Source: JAFKKF01 sp038323025 (lineage in GTDB: Bacteria; Pseudomonadota; Alphaproteobacteria; Rhizobiales; Kaistiaceae). Taken from it: 41,389 bases of DNA. The stretch lies in NCBI GenBank assembly GCA_038323025.1, contig JBBQGL010000010.1, positions 1-41,389 on the forward strand, written 5' to 3'. Both the position numbers and the translations under genes were made by a program. Under the pieces are notes generated by a model. It did no database searches. It was not told the DNA's origin and worked only from the letters and a program-made list of their open reading frames with translations. Below are positions 24,507-31,888 of this stretch, piece after piece; positions within the stretch are counted from its first letter, which is position 1; each line of letters begins with the position of its first letter.

Positions 24507-25922
24507 TCAGACGTGGATCACCCTGCCGTAAGCCGCGAGCACGCTTTCGTGCATGGTCTCGGAGAGCGTCGGGTGCGGGAAGACGGTCGCGATCAGCTCT
24601 TCCTCGGTGGTTTCGAGGTTCATGGCGATGACGAAACCCTGGATCAGCTCGGTTACCTCGGCGCCCACCAGATGGGCACCGAGAAGCTGGCCGGTCTTCT
24701 TGTCGAAGATGGTTTTCACCAGCCCCTCCGGCTCGCCGAGTGCAATCGCCTTGCCGTTGCCGATGAACGGGAACTTGCCGACGCGGATTTCATGGCCGGC
24801 CGCCTTGGCCTTGGCTTCGGTCAGGCCGACCGATGCGATCTGCGGGTTGCAGTAGGTGCAGCCGGGGATCTTCAGCTTGTCCATCGGATGCGGCTTCTGC
24901 CCGGCGATCGCCTCGACGCAGATGACGCCTTCGTGCTCGGCCTTGTGGGCGAGCATCGGGGCGCCGGCGACGTCGCCGATCGCATAGATGCCGGGGACGT
25001 TGGTGCGTCCATACGGGTCGCTGACGACGGTGCCGCGCTCGGTCTTCACGCCGAGCTTCTCCAGCCCGAGGTTCTCGATATTCCCGACCACGCCGACCGC
25101 CGAGATCATGCGCTCGGCGGTGACATCAAAGCTCTTGCCGTCCTTGGTCTCGACCGTCGCGGTGACGCTGTCCTTGCCCTTGACCAGCTTGGCGACCTTG
25201 GCCTCAGTGAAGATCTTGATGCCCGCCTTCTCGAAGCGCTTGCGCGCGTGCGCGGCGATTTCCTCGTCCTCGACGGGGAGAATCTGCGGCAGGATCTCGA
25301 CCACCGTCACCTCGATGCCGAAGGCCCGGTAGAACGAGGCGAACTCCATGCCGATGGCTCCGGAGCCCACGACCAGCAGCGATTTCGGGAGCTTCTCGGG
25401 CGCCATTGCCTCGAAATAGGTCCAGATCAGCTTGCCGTCGGGCTCGATGCCGGGAAGCGCCCGCGGCCGCGCGCCGGTGGCGACGATGATGTGCTTGGCC
25501 TCGTAGTCGCCGCCGCCGAGCGCGCCCTTCGGCGGATTGTCCGACGCCTTGACGCTGAGCTTGCCGGGCGCGGTCAGGGTCGCCGCGCCCCAGATCACGT
25601 CGATCTTGTTCTTCTTCATGAGGAACGCGACGCCGTTGGAAAGCTGGGCCGCCACCGCCCGCGAGCGCTTGACGATCGCCGCGCCGTCAAAGCCGACCTC
25701 CTTGGCGGAAAGGCCGTAGTCCTTGGCGTGCTCCATGTAGTGGTAGATCTCGGCGGAGCGGAGGAGCGCCTTGGTCGGGATGCAGCCCCAGTTGAGGCAG
25801 ATGCCGCCGAGGTAGCTCTTCTCGACGATCGCCGTCTTCAGGCCCAACTGCGCCGCCCGGATGGCGGCGACGTAACCGCCGGGGCCGGAGCCGATGATGA
25901 TCAGGTCGTAGGAATTGGCCAT
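24507..25922 (-). CDS. lpdA: Dihydrolipoyl dehydrogenase (E3)
   Basis: E3 flavoprotein that reoxidises dihydrolipoyl groups with NAD+. The 471-residue protein has the FAD motif DLIIIGSGPGGYVAAIRAAQ, the redox pair C42/C47 in GGICLNWGCIPTK, the NAD-binding LLVVGSGAIGMEFASFY, the FAD-contact YAIGDVAGAPMLAHKAEHEG and the C-terminal base HPTLSE. ATG 25922 follows GGGAGA; the frame runs upstream to 26015 without family similarity. Located at the end of the pdh operon, it is most likely the E3 of pyruvate dehydrogenase, though E3 may be shared with 2-oxoglutarate dehydrogenase. Confidence 0.96.
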   Translation of the reverse strand: MANSYDLIIIGSGPGGYVAAIRAAQLGLKTAIVEKSYLGGICLNWGCIPTKALLRSAEIYHYMEHAKDYGLSAKEVGFDGAAIVKRSRAVAAQLSNGVAFLMKKNKIDVIWGAATLTAPGKLSVKASDNPPKGALGGGDYEAKHIIVATGARPRALPGIEPDGKLIWTYFEAMAPEKLPKSLLVVGSGAIGMEFASFYRAFGIEVTVVEILPQILPVEDEEIAAHARKRFEKAGIKIFTEAKVAKLVKGKDSVTATVETKDGKSFDVTAERMISAVGVVGNIENLGLEKLGVKTERGTVVSDPYGRTNVPGIYAIGDVAGAPMLAHKAEHEGVICVEAIAGQKPHPMDKLKIPGCTYCNPQIASVGLTEAKAKAAGHEIRVGKFPFIGNGKAIALGEPEGLVKTIFDKKTGQLLGAHLVGAEVTELIQGFVIAMNLETTEEELIATVFPHPTLSETMHESVLAAYGRVIHV

Positions 25923-25935
25923 GGTCTCCCGTCCG

Positions 25936-26256
25936 CTACTTGCAGGTCGCTTCGCCGAACTCGAGGGTGAATTGCCGCCCGCCGACGATTTTCGGGGTCG
26001 GCGAAACGTCGACAACCTTCACGTCCACCCTGCAGCTTGGCGAGGTGAATTCGAACACGTCTTGCGATTTCACCGTGATCGAGATGATCGGCAGCTGGTC
26101 GCGGAAGACCGCCGCCAGTCGCGGATCATCGAGGATGGTCTTGATCTCGCGGATGCTCTCATAGAGCGGCGAGAGCGCGGCAGACGCGGGCGCGGCAGCG
26201 ACGATCAGCGCGGCGACGGCCAGGAGGACTCCCGGCCAGTTCCGATGAATTGCCAT
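25936..26256 (-). CDS. Small exported protein of unknown function
   Basis: The 106-residue protein has a clear Sec signal (MAIHRNWPGVLLAVAALIVAAAPASA, probable cleavage after ASA) and a mature part of about 80 residues with two cysteines (SPSCRV and EATCK) that could form a disulfide. No family was recognised. The start at 26256 is preceded by AAGGAT at good spacing; a GTG at 26271 is less likely. It sits between pdhC and lpd, 13 bases before the lpd start, so it is in the same transcript. A periplasmic protein in the middle of a cytoplasmic enzyme operon is unusual; some relatives have an SGNH hydrolase near here instead. Confidence 0.72.
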   Translation of the reverse strand: MAIHRNWPGVLLAVAALIVAAAPASAALSPLYESIREIKTILDDPRLAAVFRDQLPIISITVKSQDVFEFTSPSCRVDVKVVDVSPTPKIVGGRQFTLEFGEATCK

Positions 26257-26290
26257 CGAGCGATCCTTCACGAGGCCAAACCGCCGCTCT

Positions 26291-27739
26291 CTAGGCGAGC
26301 ATCCCCGCCGGCTTCTCGATCAGCGTCCGGAAGGCATTGATAAGCTGCGCGCCGAGCACGCCGTCGACGGCACGGTGGTCGGTGGAGAGGGTCGCGGTCA
26401 TGATCGTGCGGATCACGACCTTGCCGTCGCGGACCACCGGCGTCTCGATGCCGGCGCCGACCGCCAGGATCGTGGCGTGCGGCGGGTTGATCACCGCCGC
26501 GAAGTCCTTGATCCCGTACATGCCGAGGTTGGATACCGCCGAGGTGCCGCCCTGATACTCCTGCGGCGCGAGTTTCTTGACGCGCGCGCGGGCGGCGAGG
26601 TCCTTCATCTCGTTGGAGATTTCGGAAAGGCGCTTCTCGTCGGCGTGGCGGACGATCGGCGTGATCAGCCCGCCCGGGATCGAAACCGCGACGCCGACAT
26701 CGGCGTGCTTGTGGCGGAGCATGCCGGATTCGGTCCACGTCACGTTGGCATCGGGCACACGCTTCAGGGCGAGAGCCAGCGCCTTGATGATCATGTCGTT
26801 GACCGACACCTTCCACGCCGGATTACCGTCCTTGTCCTTCGGCGCGGCGCTGTTGATGTCGCCGCGCAACTGCAGCAGCGCGTCGATCTCGGTGTCGACC
26901 GTCAGGTAGAAATGCGGAATCGTCTGCTTGGCCTCGACCAGTCGCCTGGCGATAATCTTGCGGATGTTGTCGTGCGGGACGACGTCGTAGCTGCCCGGCT
27001 CGAAGAGCTTCATCACCTGGGCGTCGGACATGCTGGGCGCGATCGCCGGAGCCGGGGCGGCCGGCCCCTTCGCCACCGGCGCCGGCGCGCTCGCCTTCGC
27101 CGAGGCGATGTCGGCCTCGACGATGCGGCCGTGCGGGCCGCTGCCGGTTATTGCCGCGAGATCGATGCCGCGCTCCTTTGCCAGCCGCCGGGCGAGCGGC
27201 GAGGCGAAGACGCGCGTGGCGGTGCCGTTGGTCAGGGCCGGAGCCCCCTCACCCTGACCCTCTCCCCGCCGGGGAGAGGGGACGCCGGGACCAGCGGCAG
27301 CGGGAACCGTCGCCGATTTGACTTCCGCCATGGGGGCCGCGGGCGCCGATTTCGCACCGGCGGCCGACGCGGAGGCGGCTCCCTCTCCCCGGAGGGGAGA
27401 GGGTTGGGGTGAGGGGGTACCGCTCGCAGCCGGCTTTTGCGCCGCTGCCGGCGCCGCTGCCGGTGCGGGCGCCGCGCTCATCGCGCTCTTGTCCTCGCCT
27501 TCGCCAAGCAGGATGGCGATGGGCGCATTGACCAGGATGTCCTGCGCGCCCTCAGGGACGAGAATCTTGCCAAGCGTGCCTTCGTCGACCGCCTCGACCT
27601 CCATCGTCGCCTTGTCGGTCTCGATCTCGGCGAGGACGTCGCCGGCCTTGACCTTGTCGCCCTCCTTCTTCAGCCACTTGGCGAGATTGCCCTTCTCCAT
27701 GGTGGGCGAGAGGGCGGGCATGAGGATGTTGATGGGCAT
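26291..27739 (-). CDS. pdhC: PDH dihydrolipoamide acetyltransferase (E2)
   Basis: E2 core of the pyruvate dehydrogenase complex, passing acetyl groups from lipoyl to CoA. The 482-residue protein has one lipoyl domain (ETDKATMEVEA, Lys43), a Pro/Ala linker, the peripheral subunit-binding domain (about 176-211, RVFASPLARRLAKERGI ... GPHGRIVEADI), another linker and the catalytic domain ending in STDHRAVDG (His455, Asp459). Odd feature: the first linker contains TPSPQPSPLRGEG (about 108-120) and VPSPRRGEGQGEG (about 153-165), the in-frame translations of two palindromic repeats. The gene starts 3 bases after the DUF5076 stop. Confidence 0.96.
   Translation of the reverse strand: MPINILMPALSPTMEKGNLAKWLKKEGDKVKAGDVLAEIETDKATMEVEAVDEGTLGKILVPEGAQDILVNAPIAILLGEGEDKSAMSAAPAPAAAPAAAQKPAASGTPSPQPSPLRGEGAASASAAGAKSAPAAPMAEVKSATVPAAAGPGVPSPRRGEGQGEGAPALTNGTATRVFASPLARRLAKERGIDLAAITGSGPHGRIVEADIASAKASAPAPVAKGPAAPAPAIAPSMSDAQVMKLFEPGSYDVVPHDNIRKIIARRLVEAKQTIPHFYLTVDTEIDALLQLRGDINSAAPKDKDGNPAWKVSVNDMIIKALALALKRVPDANVTWTESGMLRHKHADVGVAVSIPGGLITPIVRHADEKRLSEISNEMKDLAARARVKKLAPQEYQGGTSAVSNLGMYGIKDFAAVINPPHATILAVGAGIETPVVRDGKVVIRTIMTATLSTDHRAVDGVLGAQLINAFRTLIEKPAGMLA
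27244..27281. repeat. Palindromic repeat copy A inside pdhC
   Basis: CCCTCTCCCC (27258-27267) and GGGGAGAGGG (27271-27280) form a perfect 10-bp hairpin with a 3-base loop, preceded by CCCCCTCACCCTGA. This is a widespread intergenic-type proteobacterial palindrome, here read in frame as VPSPRRGEGQGEG. It is in opposite orientation to copy B. Confidence 0.8.
27381..27417. repeat. Palindromic repeat copy B inside pdhC
   Basis: CCCTCTCCCC (27381-27390) and GGGGAGAGGG (27394-27403) form a 10-bp hairpin with loop GGA, followed by TTGGGGTGAGGGGG. It is an inverted near-copy of the element at 27244-27281, differing at a few positions, and is read in frame as TPSPQPSPLRGEG. Confidence 0.8.
27641..27685. 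repeat. Direct repeat, lipoyl domain of pdhC
   Basis: These 45 bases match 29731-29775 in pdhB at 44 positions (15 identical, one mismatch, 29 identical). Both encode the KWLKKEG part of paralogous lipoyl domains. Confidence 0.85.
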
Positions 27740-27742
27740 TGC

Positions 27743-28060
27743 TCAGTGACCCTGCTTTCCGCGTTCAAACGTAGTGCCGAGGTCGGTTGGCATGGCCAGT
27801 TCGGCCTCGATCATGGCGTAGATGCTCTGCAGCGCCTCCGCCTCGCTGCACACGTTCTCCTTGGCGAAGACGCGCGCGGCATGGCGGGCGATATCGACGA
27901 GCACCATTCCCCACATGGACGGGTCGTCGAAGGCGCGCGTGAAAGAAATGGAGAGTCCGCCATCGGCGACGAAGGCGCGCAAGACCTCCACCGCCTCCGG
28001 ATTGGCGAGGATGTCGGGCGGTATCGGCTGTTCTCTCGGGCCACCGGCCATCGGCTTCAC
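27743..28060 (-). CDS. DUF5076 domain protein
   Basis: This protein of about 105 residues has the conserved pattern PEAVEVLRAFVADGGLSISF, AFDDPSMWGMVLVDIARHAARVF and EALQSIYAMIEAEL, matching the alphaproteobacterial DUF5076 family. The function is unknown. GTG 28060 is favoured because GGGAGA lies just upstream; ATG 28051 and a TTG at 28096 that overlaps the previous stop are alternatives. It lies between the basic small protein and pdhC, ending 3 bases before the pdhC start, so pdhC translation is probably coupled to it. Confidence 0.78.
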   Translation of the reverse strand: MKPMAGGPREQPIPPDILANPEAVEVLRAFVADGGLSISFTRAFDDPSMWGMVLVDIARHAARVFAKENVCSEAEALQSIYAMIEAELAMPTDLGTTFERGKQGH

Positions 28061-28092
28061 CAATCTCCCTGCCGCCGCTGACGGCGGACGCC

Positions 28093-28380
28093 TCAAGCCT
28101 TCCTGGCAGTCTTTCCCGCGGGGCGACGCTTCTTCGACCCGGCCTTGGCGGCAGTCCGCTTGGCGCCACCCCTGGCCGGCGCGGCCTTCGCCTTCTTCGA
28201 ATCCTTGCCGACCATCCCCACCAGCCGTTCGAGGTCTCGCGTCAGCTTGGCGATGCCCTTCTTCAGGTTCGAGATGTGCGAGGCGGTGGAGGTCGCGGCC
28301 TTGCGCGCCGGCTTCTTCTTCGCCGGCCCCATACCGGGGATCATCGCCATCGCCTTGTCGAGCATGGTCTCTTCAGCCAT
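28093..28380 (-). CDS. Small Lys/Ala-rich basic protein, histone-tail-like
   Basis: The 95-residue protein begins MAEETMLDKAMAMIPGMGPAKKK, has a central predicted helix (SHISNLKKGIAKLTRDLERLVGMVG) and a C-terminal tail rich in Lys, Arg, Ala, Pro and Gly (AAPARGGAKRTAAKAGSKKR onward). Composition resembles histone H1-like and other nucleic-acid-binding tails. No known family was recognised. It is a real gene by its strong ribosome site TAGGAG, which overlaps the pdhB stop codon (TAG, 28390-28392), implying translational coupling to E1-beta. It might bind DNA, RNA or an acidic surface of the PDH complex; none of this is shown by the sequence. Confidence 0.7.
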   Translation of the reverse strand: MAEETMLDKAMAMIPGMGPAKKKPARKAATSTASHISNLKKGIAKLTRDLERLVGMVGKDSKKAKAAPARGGAKRTAAKAGSKKRRPAGKTARKA

Positions 28381-28389
28381 TCGAATCTC

Positions 28390-29829
28390 CTACCGGTAGG
28401 TGACGGATTTCACCGCGTCGATAACCTCGGCCACCGAGGGCAGCGCGAGCTTCTCGAGATTCGCAGCATACGGCATCGGCACGTCCTTGCCGGAAATCTT
28501 CAGCACGGGCGCATCGAGCCAGTCGAAAGCCCGCATCATGATTTCCGAGGCGATGTGGCCCCCCACCGAATTGGTCGGCCAGCCCTCTTCGACGGTGACG
28601 CAGCGGTGCGTCTTCTTCACCGACTCGATGACGGTATCGAGGTCGAGCGGGCGGAGCGTGCGCAGGTCGATGACCTCGGCGTCGATGCCCATGCCGGCGA
28701 GTTCGGCCGCGGCCTTGGTGGCATAGTTCATGCCGATCCCGAAGGAGACGATCGTCACGTCCTTGCCGACGCGGGCGATGCGCGCCTTGCCGATGGGCAG
28801 CACGTAGTCGTCGAGCTTCGGCACGTCGAAGGAATGTCCGTAGAGGATCTCGTTCTCGAGGAAGATGACCGGGTTGGGGTCGCGGATCGCCGCCTTGAGG
28901 AGGCCCTTGGCGTCGGCCGCCGAATAGGGCGCAATGACTTTCAGGCCCGGCACCTGCGAGTACCAGGAGGAATAGTCCTGGCTGTGCTGGGCGGCGACGC
29001 GGGCGGCGGCGCCGTTCGGTCCGCGGAAGACGATCGGACAGCCCATCTGGCCGCCGGACATGTAGAGCGTCTTCGCCGCCGAGTTGATGATCTGGTCCAT
29101 CGCCTGCATGGCGAAGTTGAACGTCATGAATTCGACGATCGGCCTGAGACCGGCGAGCGCCGCGCCGACGCCAAGACCGGTGAAGCCGTGCTCGGTGATC
29201 GGCGTGTCGATGACGCGGGCATCGCCGAACTCCTGCAGCAGCCCCTGCGTGATCTTGTAGGCGCCCTGGTACTCGGCAACCTCCTCGCCCATGACGAAGA
29301 CGTCCTTGTCGCGGCGCATTTCCTCCGCCATGGCGTCGCGGAGCGCCTCGCGCACGGTCATCGATACCATCTCGGTGCCGGCGGGCAGATCGGGATCGGG
29401 CGCGCTCTCGCCGCGCGGGGCGGCCGGCACGGTCGGCGCAGGCGCGGCGGGCGTCGGGGCTGAAGCGGCGGCGGGCGCCGGGGCCACGGCGGCCGGCGCC
29501 GGGGCAACCGCGGTCGGAGCGGGGCCTGCAGCTCCGTTGGTCTTCGCGGCGGGCACGGGCTTCGCCGACGTGGCGGAGGCATCCTCGCCCTCGGTGGCGA
29601 GGACCGCGATCGGCGTGTTGACCTTGACGTTCTCGGTGCCTTCGGGGACGAGGATCTTCGCCATTGTGCCCTCGTCGACGGCCTCCACCTCCATGGTCGC
29701 CTTATCGGTCTCGATCTCGGCGATGACATCGCCGGCCTTGACCTTCTCGCCCTCCTTCTTCAGCCACTTGGCGAGTTTGCCCTCTTCCATCGTGGGGGAG
29801 AGAGCCGGCATGAGGATGTCGATCGGCAT
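28390..29829 (-). CDS. pdhB: PDH E1 component beta subunit with lipoyl domain
   Basis: E1-beta pairs with PdhA in thiamine diphosphate-dependent decarboxylation of pyruvate. The 479-residue protein has an N-terminal lipoyl domain (ETDKATMEVEA, Lys43) almost identical to that of PdhC, an Ala/Pro linker (about 85-140), then the transketolase-like E1-beta domain (VREALRDAMAEEMRRD, GEEVAEYQGAYKIT, FTGLGVGAALAGLRPIVEFMTF, HSQDYSSWYSQVPGLKV). E1-beta with a fused lipoyl domain is known in several alphaproteobacteria. A VOC gene separates it from pdhA. Confidence 0.96.
   Translation of the reverse strand: MPIDILMPALSPTMEEGKLAKWLKKEGEKVKAGDVIAEIETDKATMEVEAVDEGTMAKILVPEGTENVKVNTPIAVLATEGEDASATSAKPVPAAKTNGAAGPAPTAVAPAPAAVAPAPAAASAPTPAAPAPTVPAAPRGESAPDPDLPAGTEMVSMTVREALRDAMAEEMRRDKDVFVMGEEVAEYQGAYKITQGLLQEFGDARVIDTPITEHGFTGLGVGAALAGLRPIVEFMTFNFAMQAMDQIINSAAKTLYMSGGQMGCPIVFRGPNGAAARVAAQHSQDYSSWYSQVPGLKVIAPYSAADAKGLLKAAIRDPNPVIFLENEILYGHSFDVPKLDDYVLPIGKARIARVGKDVTIVSFGIGMNYATKAAAELAGMGIDAEVIDLRTLRPLDLDTVIESVKKTHRCVTVEEGWPTNSVGGHIASEIMMRAFDWLDAPVLKISGKDVPMPYAANLEKLALPSVAEVIDAVKSVTYR
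29731..29775. repeat. Direct repeat, lipoyl domain of pdhB
   Basis: Partner of 27641-27685 (44 of 45 identical). The two copies are about 2.1 kb apart in the same orientation, so recombination between them would delete most of pdhB, the small basic gene and the DUF5076 gene, and fuse lipoyl domains. Confidence 0.85.
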
Positions 29830-29859
29830 AGTGCGGTCGTTCCTGTTGGGCGTTCTGGC

Positions 29860-30255
29860 CTATTTGGCGTTGGGGTCGGCCTGGAAGATGCCGAAGATGT
29901 TGCTGTCCGGATCCTTGTAGTATGCGAGCCAGGCCATGCCGGGGATCGCCATCTTGGCCGCGGCGAGCGTGCCGCCGGCTGCGACGATGACGGCTGCGGT
30001 CTTGTCGAGGTTGGCGACGTCCACGGTGCACACGAACGCAATCACCGGGGTCGGCTCGCCGGCACCCGGCGTCGCGCCTCTGCGGCGGACGAGACCGCCA
30101 TTGATGCCCGGCTGGTCGGCGGCGCCGGTGGTGATGGTCCAGTAGTCCACGCCACCCGGGAACTTCTCGAACGTCCAGCCGAAGACCTTGCCGTAAAAAT
30201 CGATCAGGCGCGGCGGATCGCCGGCGTGAATCTCGAAATGCACGACGCGTTGCAT
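29860..30255 (-). CDS. VOC-family protein (glyoxalase fold)
   Basis: The 131-residue protein has the vicinal oxygen chelate pattern: MQRVVHFEIHAGDPPRLIDFYGKVFGWTF, a central GGLVRRR and the closing MAWLAYYKDPDSNIFGIFQ. It could be a small metal-dependent enzyme or a binding protein; its substrate is unknown. It lies between pdhA (stop 22 bases away) and pdhB, so it is co-transcribed with the PDH genes. A link to detoxifying reactive aldehydes from glycolysis is speculation. Confidence 0.82.
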   Translation of the reverse strand: MQRVVHFEIHAGDPPRLIDFYGKVFGWTFEKFPGGVDYWTITTGAADQPGINGGLVRRRGATPGAGEPTPVIAFVCTVDVANLDKTAAVIVAAGGTLAAAKMAIPGMAWLAYYKDPDSNIFGIFQADPNAK

Positions 30256-30277
30256 CGGCCGGTTCCCTGCCCCGTCT

Positions 30278-31327
30278 CTAGTGGTAGATGTCGGTCCAGA
30301 GCTCTTTCGGATCGGGTTCGGCGCCGGCCTGGGCGAACTCGGCCGCCTCGGTCACGCGATCCCGGACAGCCTTCTCGATGGCCTTCAGGTCGTCCTCGCT
30401 TGCCCAGCCGTTCTCGACCAGGCGCTTGTGGACCATCTCGATCGGATCGCTCTGCTCGCGGACCTTGTTGACCTCTTCGCGCGTCCTGTACTTGGCCGGG
30501 TCGGACATCGAGTGGCCGCGGTAGCGGTAGGTGAGCATCTCGAGGATGTACGGCCCCTTCCCCGCCCGGCACCACTCGACCGCCTTGTCGCCCGCCGCCT
30601 TCACGGCGCGGACATCCATGCCGTCCACCTGCTCGCCGGGAATGTTGAAGGAGAGGCCACGGCGCGAGAAATCCGTCTGCGCCGAGGAGCGAGTTACCGA
30701 TGTGCCCATGGCGTAGCGGTTGTTCTCGATGATGTAGATCACCGGGAGCTTCCACAGCTCGGCCATGTTGAAGCTCTCGTAAACCTGGCCCTGATTGGCC
30801 GCGCCGTCGCCCAAATAGGTCAGGCAGACCCGGCCATTCTTGCGGTAGCGGTTGGCAAAGGCGATGCCGGTGCCGAGCGACACCTGCGCGGCGACGATAC
30901 CGTGACCGCCGAAGAACTCGCTCTCGCGCGAAAACATGTGCATCGAGCCACCCTTGCCGTGGGAGTAACCCGTGCTGCGCCCGGTGAGCTCGGCCATGAC
31001 GCCCTTCGGATCCATCCCTGCGGCGAGCATGTGGCCATGATCGCGGTAGCCGGTGATGACCTGATCGCCCTTCTCGATGGCCATCTGCATTCCGGTGACG
31101 ACCGCTTCCTGGCCGATGTAGAGATGACAAAAGCCGCCGATGAGCCCCATGCCGTACATCTGGCCGGCGCGCTCCTCGAAGCGGCGGATGAGCAGCATCC
31201 GTGAAAAAGCGTCCCGTTCCTGTTCGGGCGTCAATGCCTGCGGCGAGCTTCGCGCGGCCGCCAGGGCCGGCCTCGCCGGCGGCGGCTGCACTACGACTTT
31301 CTCGGCCTGCTGTTGCGCCTTGGGCAT
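30278..31327 (-). CDS. pdhA: PDH E1 component alpha subunit
   Basis: Thiamine diphosphate-dependent subunit of E1. The 349-residue protein starts MPKAQQQAEKVVVQPP with a GGGGAGAG ribosome site just before ATG 31327. It has RRFEERAGQMYGMGLIGGF, GYRDHGHMLAAG, the thiamine/magnesium motif GDGAANQGQVYESFNMA ending in ENNRYAMGTSV, and the phosphorylation-loop-like YRYRGHSMSDPAKYRTREEV. It leads the pdh operon, with a 148-base gap before it that probably contains the promoter. Confidence 0.97.
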   Translation of the reverse strand: MPKAQQQAEKVVVQPPPARPALAAARSSPQALTPEQERDAFSRMLLIRRFEERAGQMYGMGLIGGFCHLYIGQEAVVTGMQMAIEKGDQVITGYRDHGHMLAAGMDPKGVMAELTGRSTGYSHGKGGSMHMFSRESEFFGGHGIVAAQVSLGTGIAFANRYRKNGRVCLTYLGDGAANQGQVYESFNMAELWKLPVIYIIENNRYAMGTSVTRSSAQTDFSRRGLSFNIPGEQVDGMDVRAVKAAGDKAVEWCRAGKGPYILEMLTYRYRGHSMSDPAKYRTREEVNKVREQSDPIEMVHKRLVENGWASEDDLKAIEKAVRDRVTEAAEFAQAGAEPDPKELWTDIYH

Positions 31328-31475
31328 GCGTCTCTCCCCTGAAGGGTTATTCACCCTGATTTGGGGCGAACGTAGCTGATGGCGAGAGTCAATCCAAGGA
31401 CTGCCGGCCGCAGTTGCCGCACAACTAATATGCGCGATTTACATAGGGCTTCGCAGTGCAGCAGAAGAACCGGCT
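31328..31475 (-). promoter_or_regulatory. pdhA upstream region
   Basis: These 148 bases separate pdhA from ftsB on the minus strand and must contain the start of the pdh transcript unless it reads through from ftsB. TTGACT occurs on the minus strand at 31386-31391, about 60 bases before pdhA, but no well-spaced -10 was found. Confidence 0.3.
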
Positions 31476-31808
31476 TTACTGGCCGACTTGTTGCGATGCA
31501 CCAAACGTGATCACCACTTCGTCTGGCCGAAGCAGATTCAGTTCTGTCCGCGCTTTCGTATCGACCAGGTCGGCGTCGAGGCTTTCGGGCCGCAGCAGCG
31601 CGACCCGACTCTCGAGCGAAGCATGCTCGGCTTTCAGCTTTTCGAGTTCCCCACCGAGCGTCACCGCCTCGTTCTTCAAGCGGTCCATCGCCCACTTCCC
31701 GTAGGAACCGGTGAAGGCGTGATAGCCGAAATAGCCGAGGAAGCCGGCGGTAAGCAGCGGCATCCACAAGCGGCGAAGCGGAGACTGGCGGTGCTGGCGC
31801 GTGATCAT
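31476..31808 (-). CDS. ftsB: FtsB/DivIC septum formation initiator
   Basis: This 110-residue bitopic protein is part of the FtsQLB-type division complex. A short basic cytoplasmic head (MITRQHRQSPLRRLW) is followed by one membrane helix (MPLLTAGFLGYFGYHAF) and a periplasmic coiled coil (DRLKNEAVTLGGELEKLKAEHASLESRVALL). The tail ends with LNLLRPDEVVITF, a conserved end for this group. It lies between eno and pdhA, the standard rhizobial position. Confidence 0.92.
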   Translation of the reverse strand: MITRQHRQSPLRRLWMPLLTAGFLGYFGYHAFTGSYGKWAMDRLKNEAVTLGGELEKLKAEHASLESRVALLRPESLDADLVDTKARTELNLLRPDEVVITFGASQQVGQ

Positions 31809-31888
31809 GATGGCGACCCGGGGACAGCCGCCACCATGCCTCGAATAGCCTTAACGGAGAGTTTGCGACCGCCCCGATTCCAGTCCGA

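Noticed and set aside
24513..25970. Plus-strand open frame of 485 codons
   Set aside because: Antisense to lpdA, which has all expected motifs.
28276..29463. Plus-strand open frame of 395 codons
   Set aside because: Antisense to pdhB; no family features.
31809..31888. Intrinsic terminator after eno
   Set aside because: No hairpin followed by a T-run on the minus strand in the 80-base gap to ftsB.
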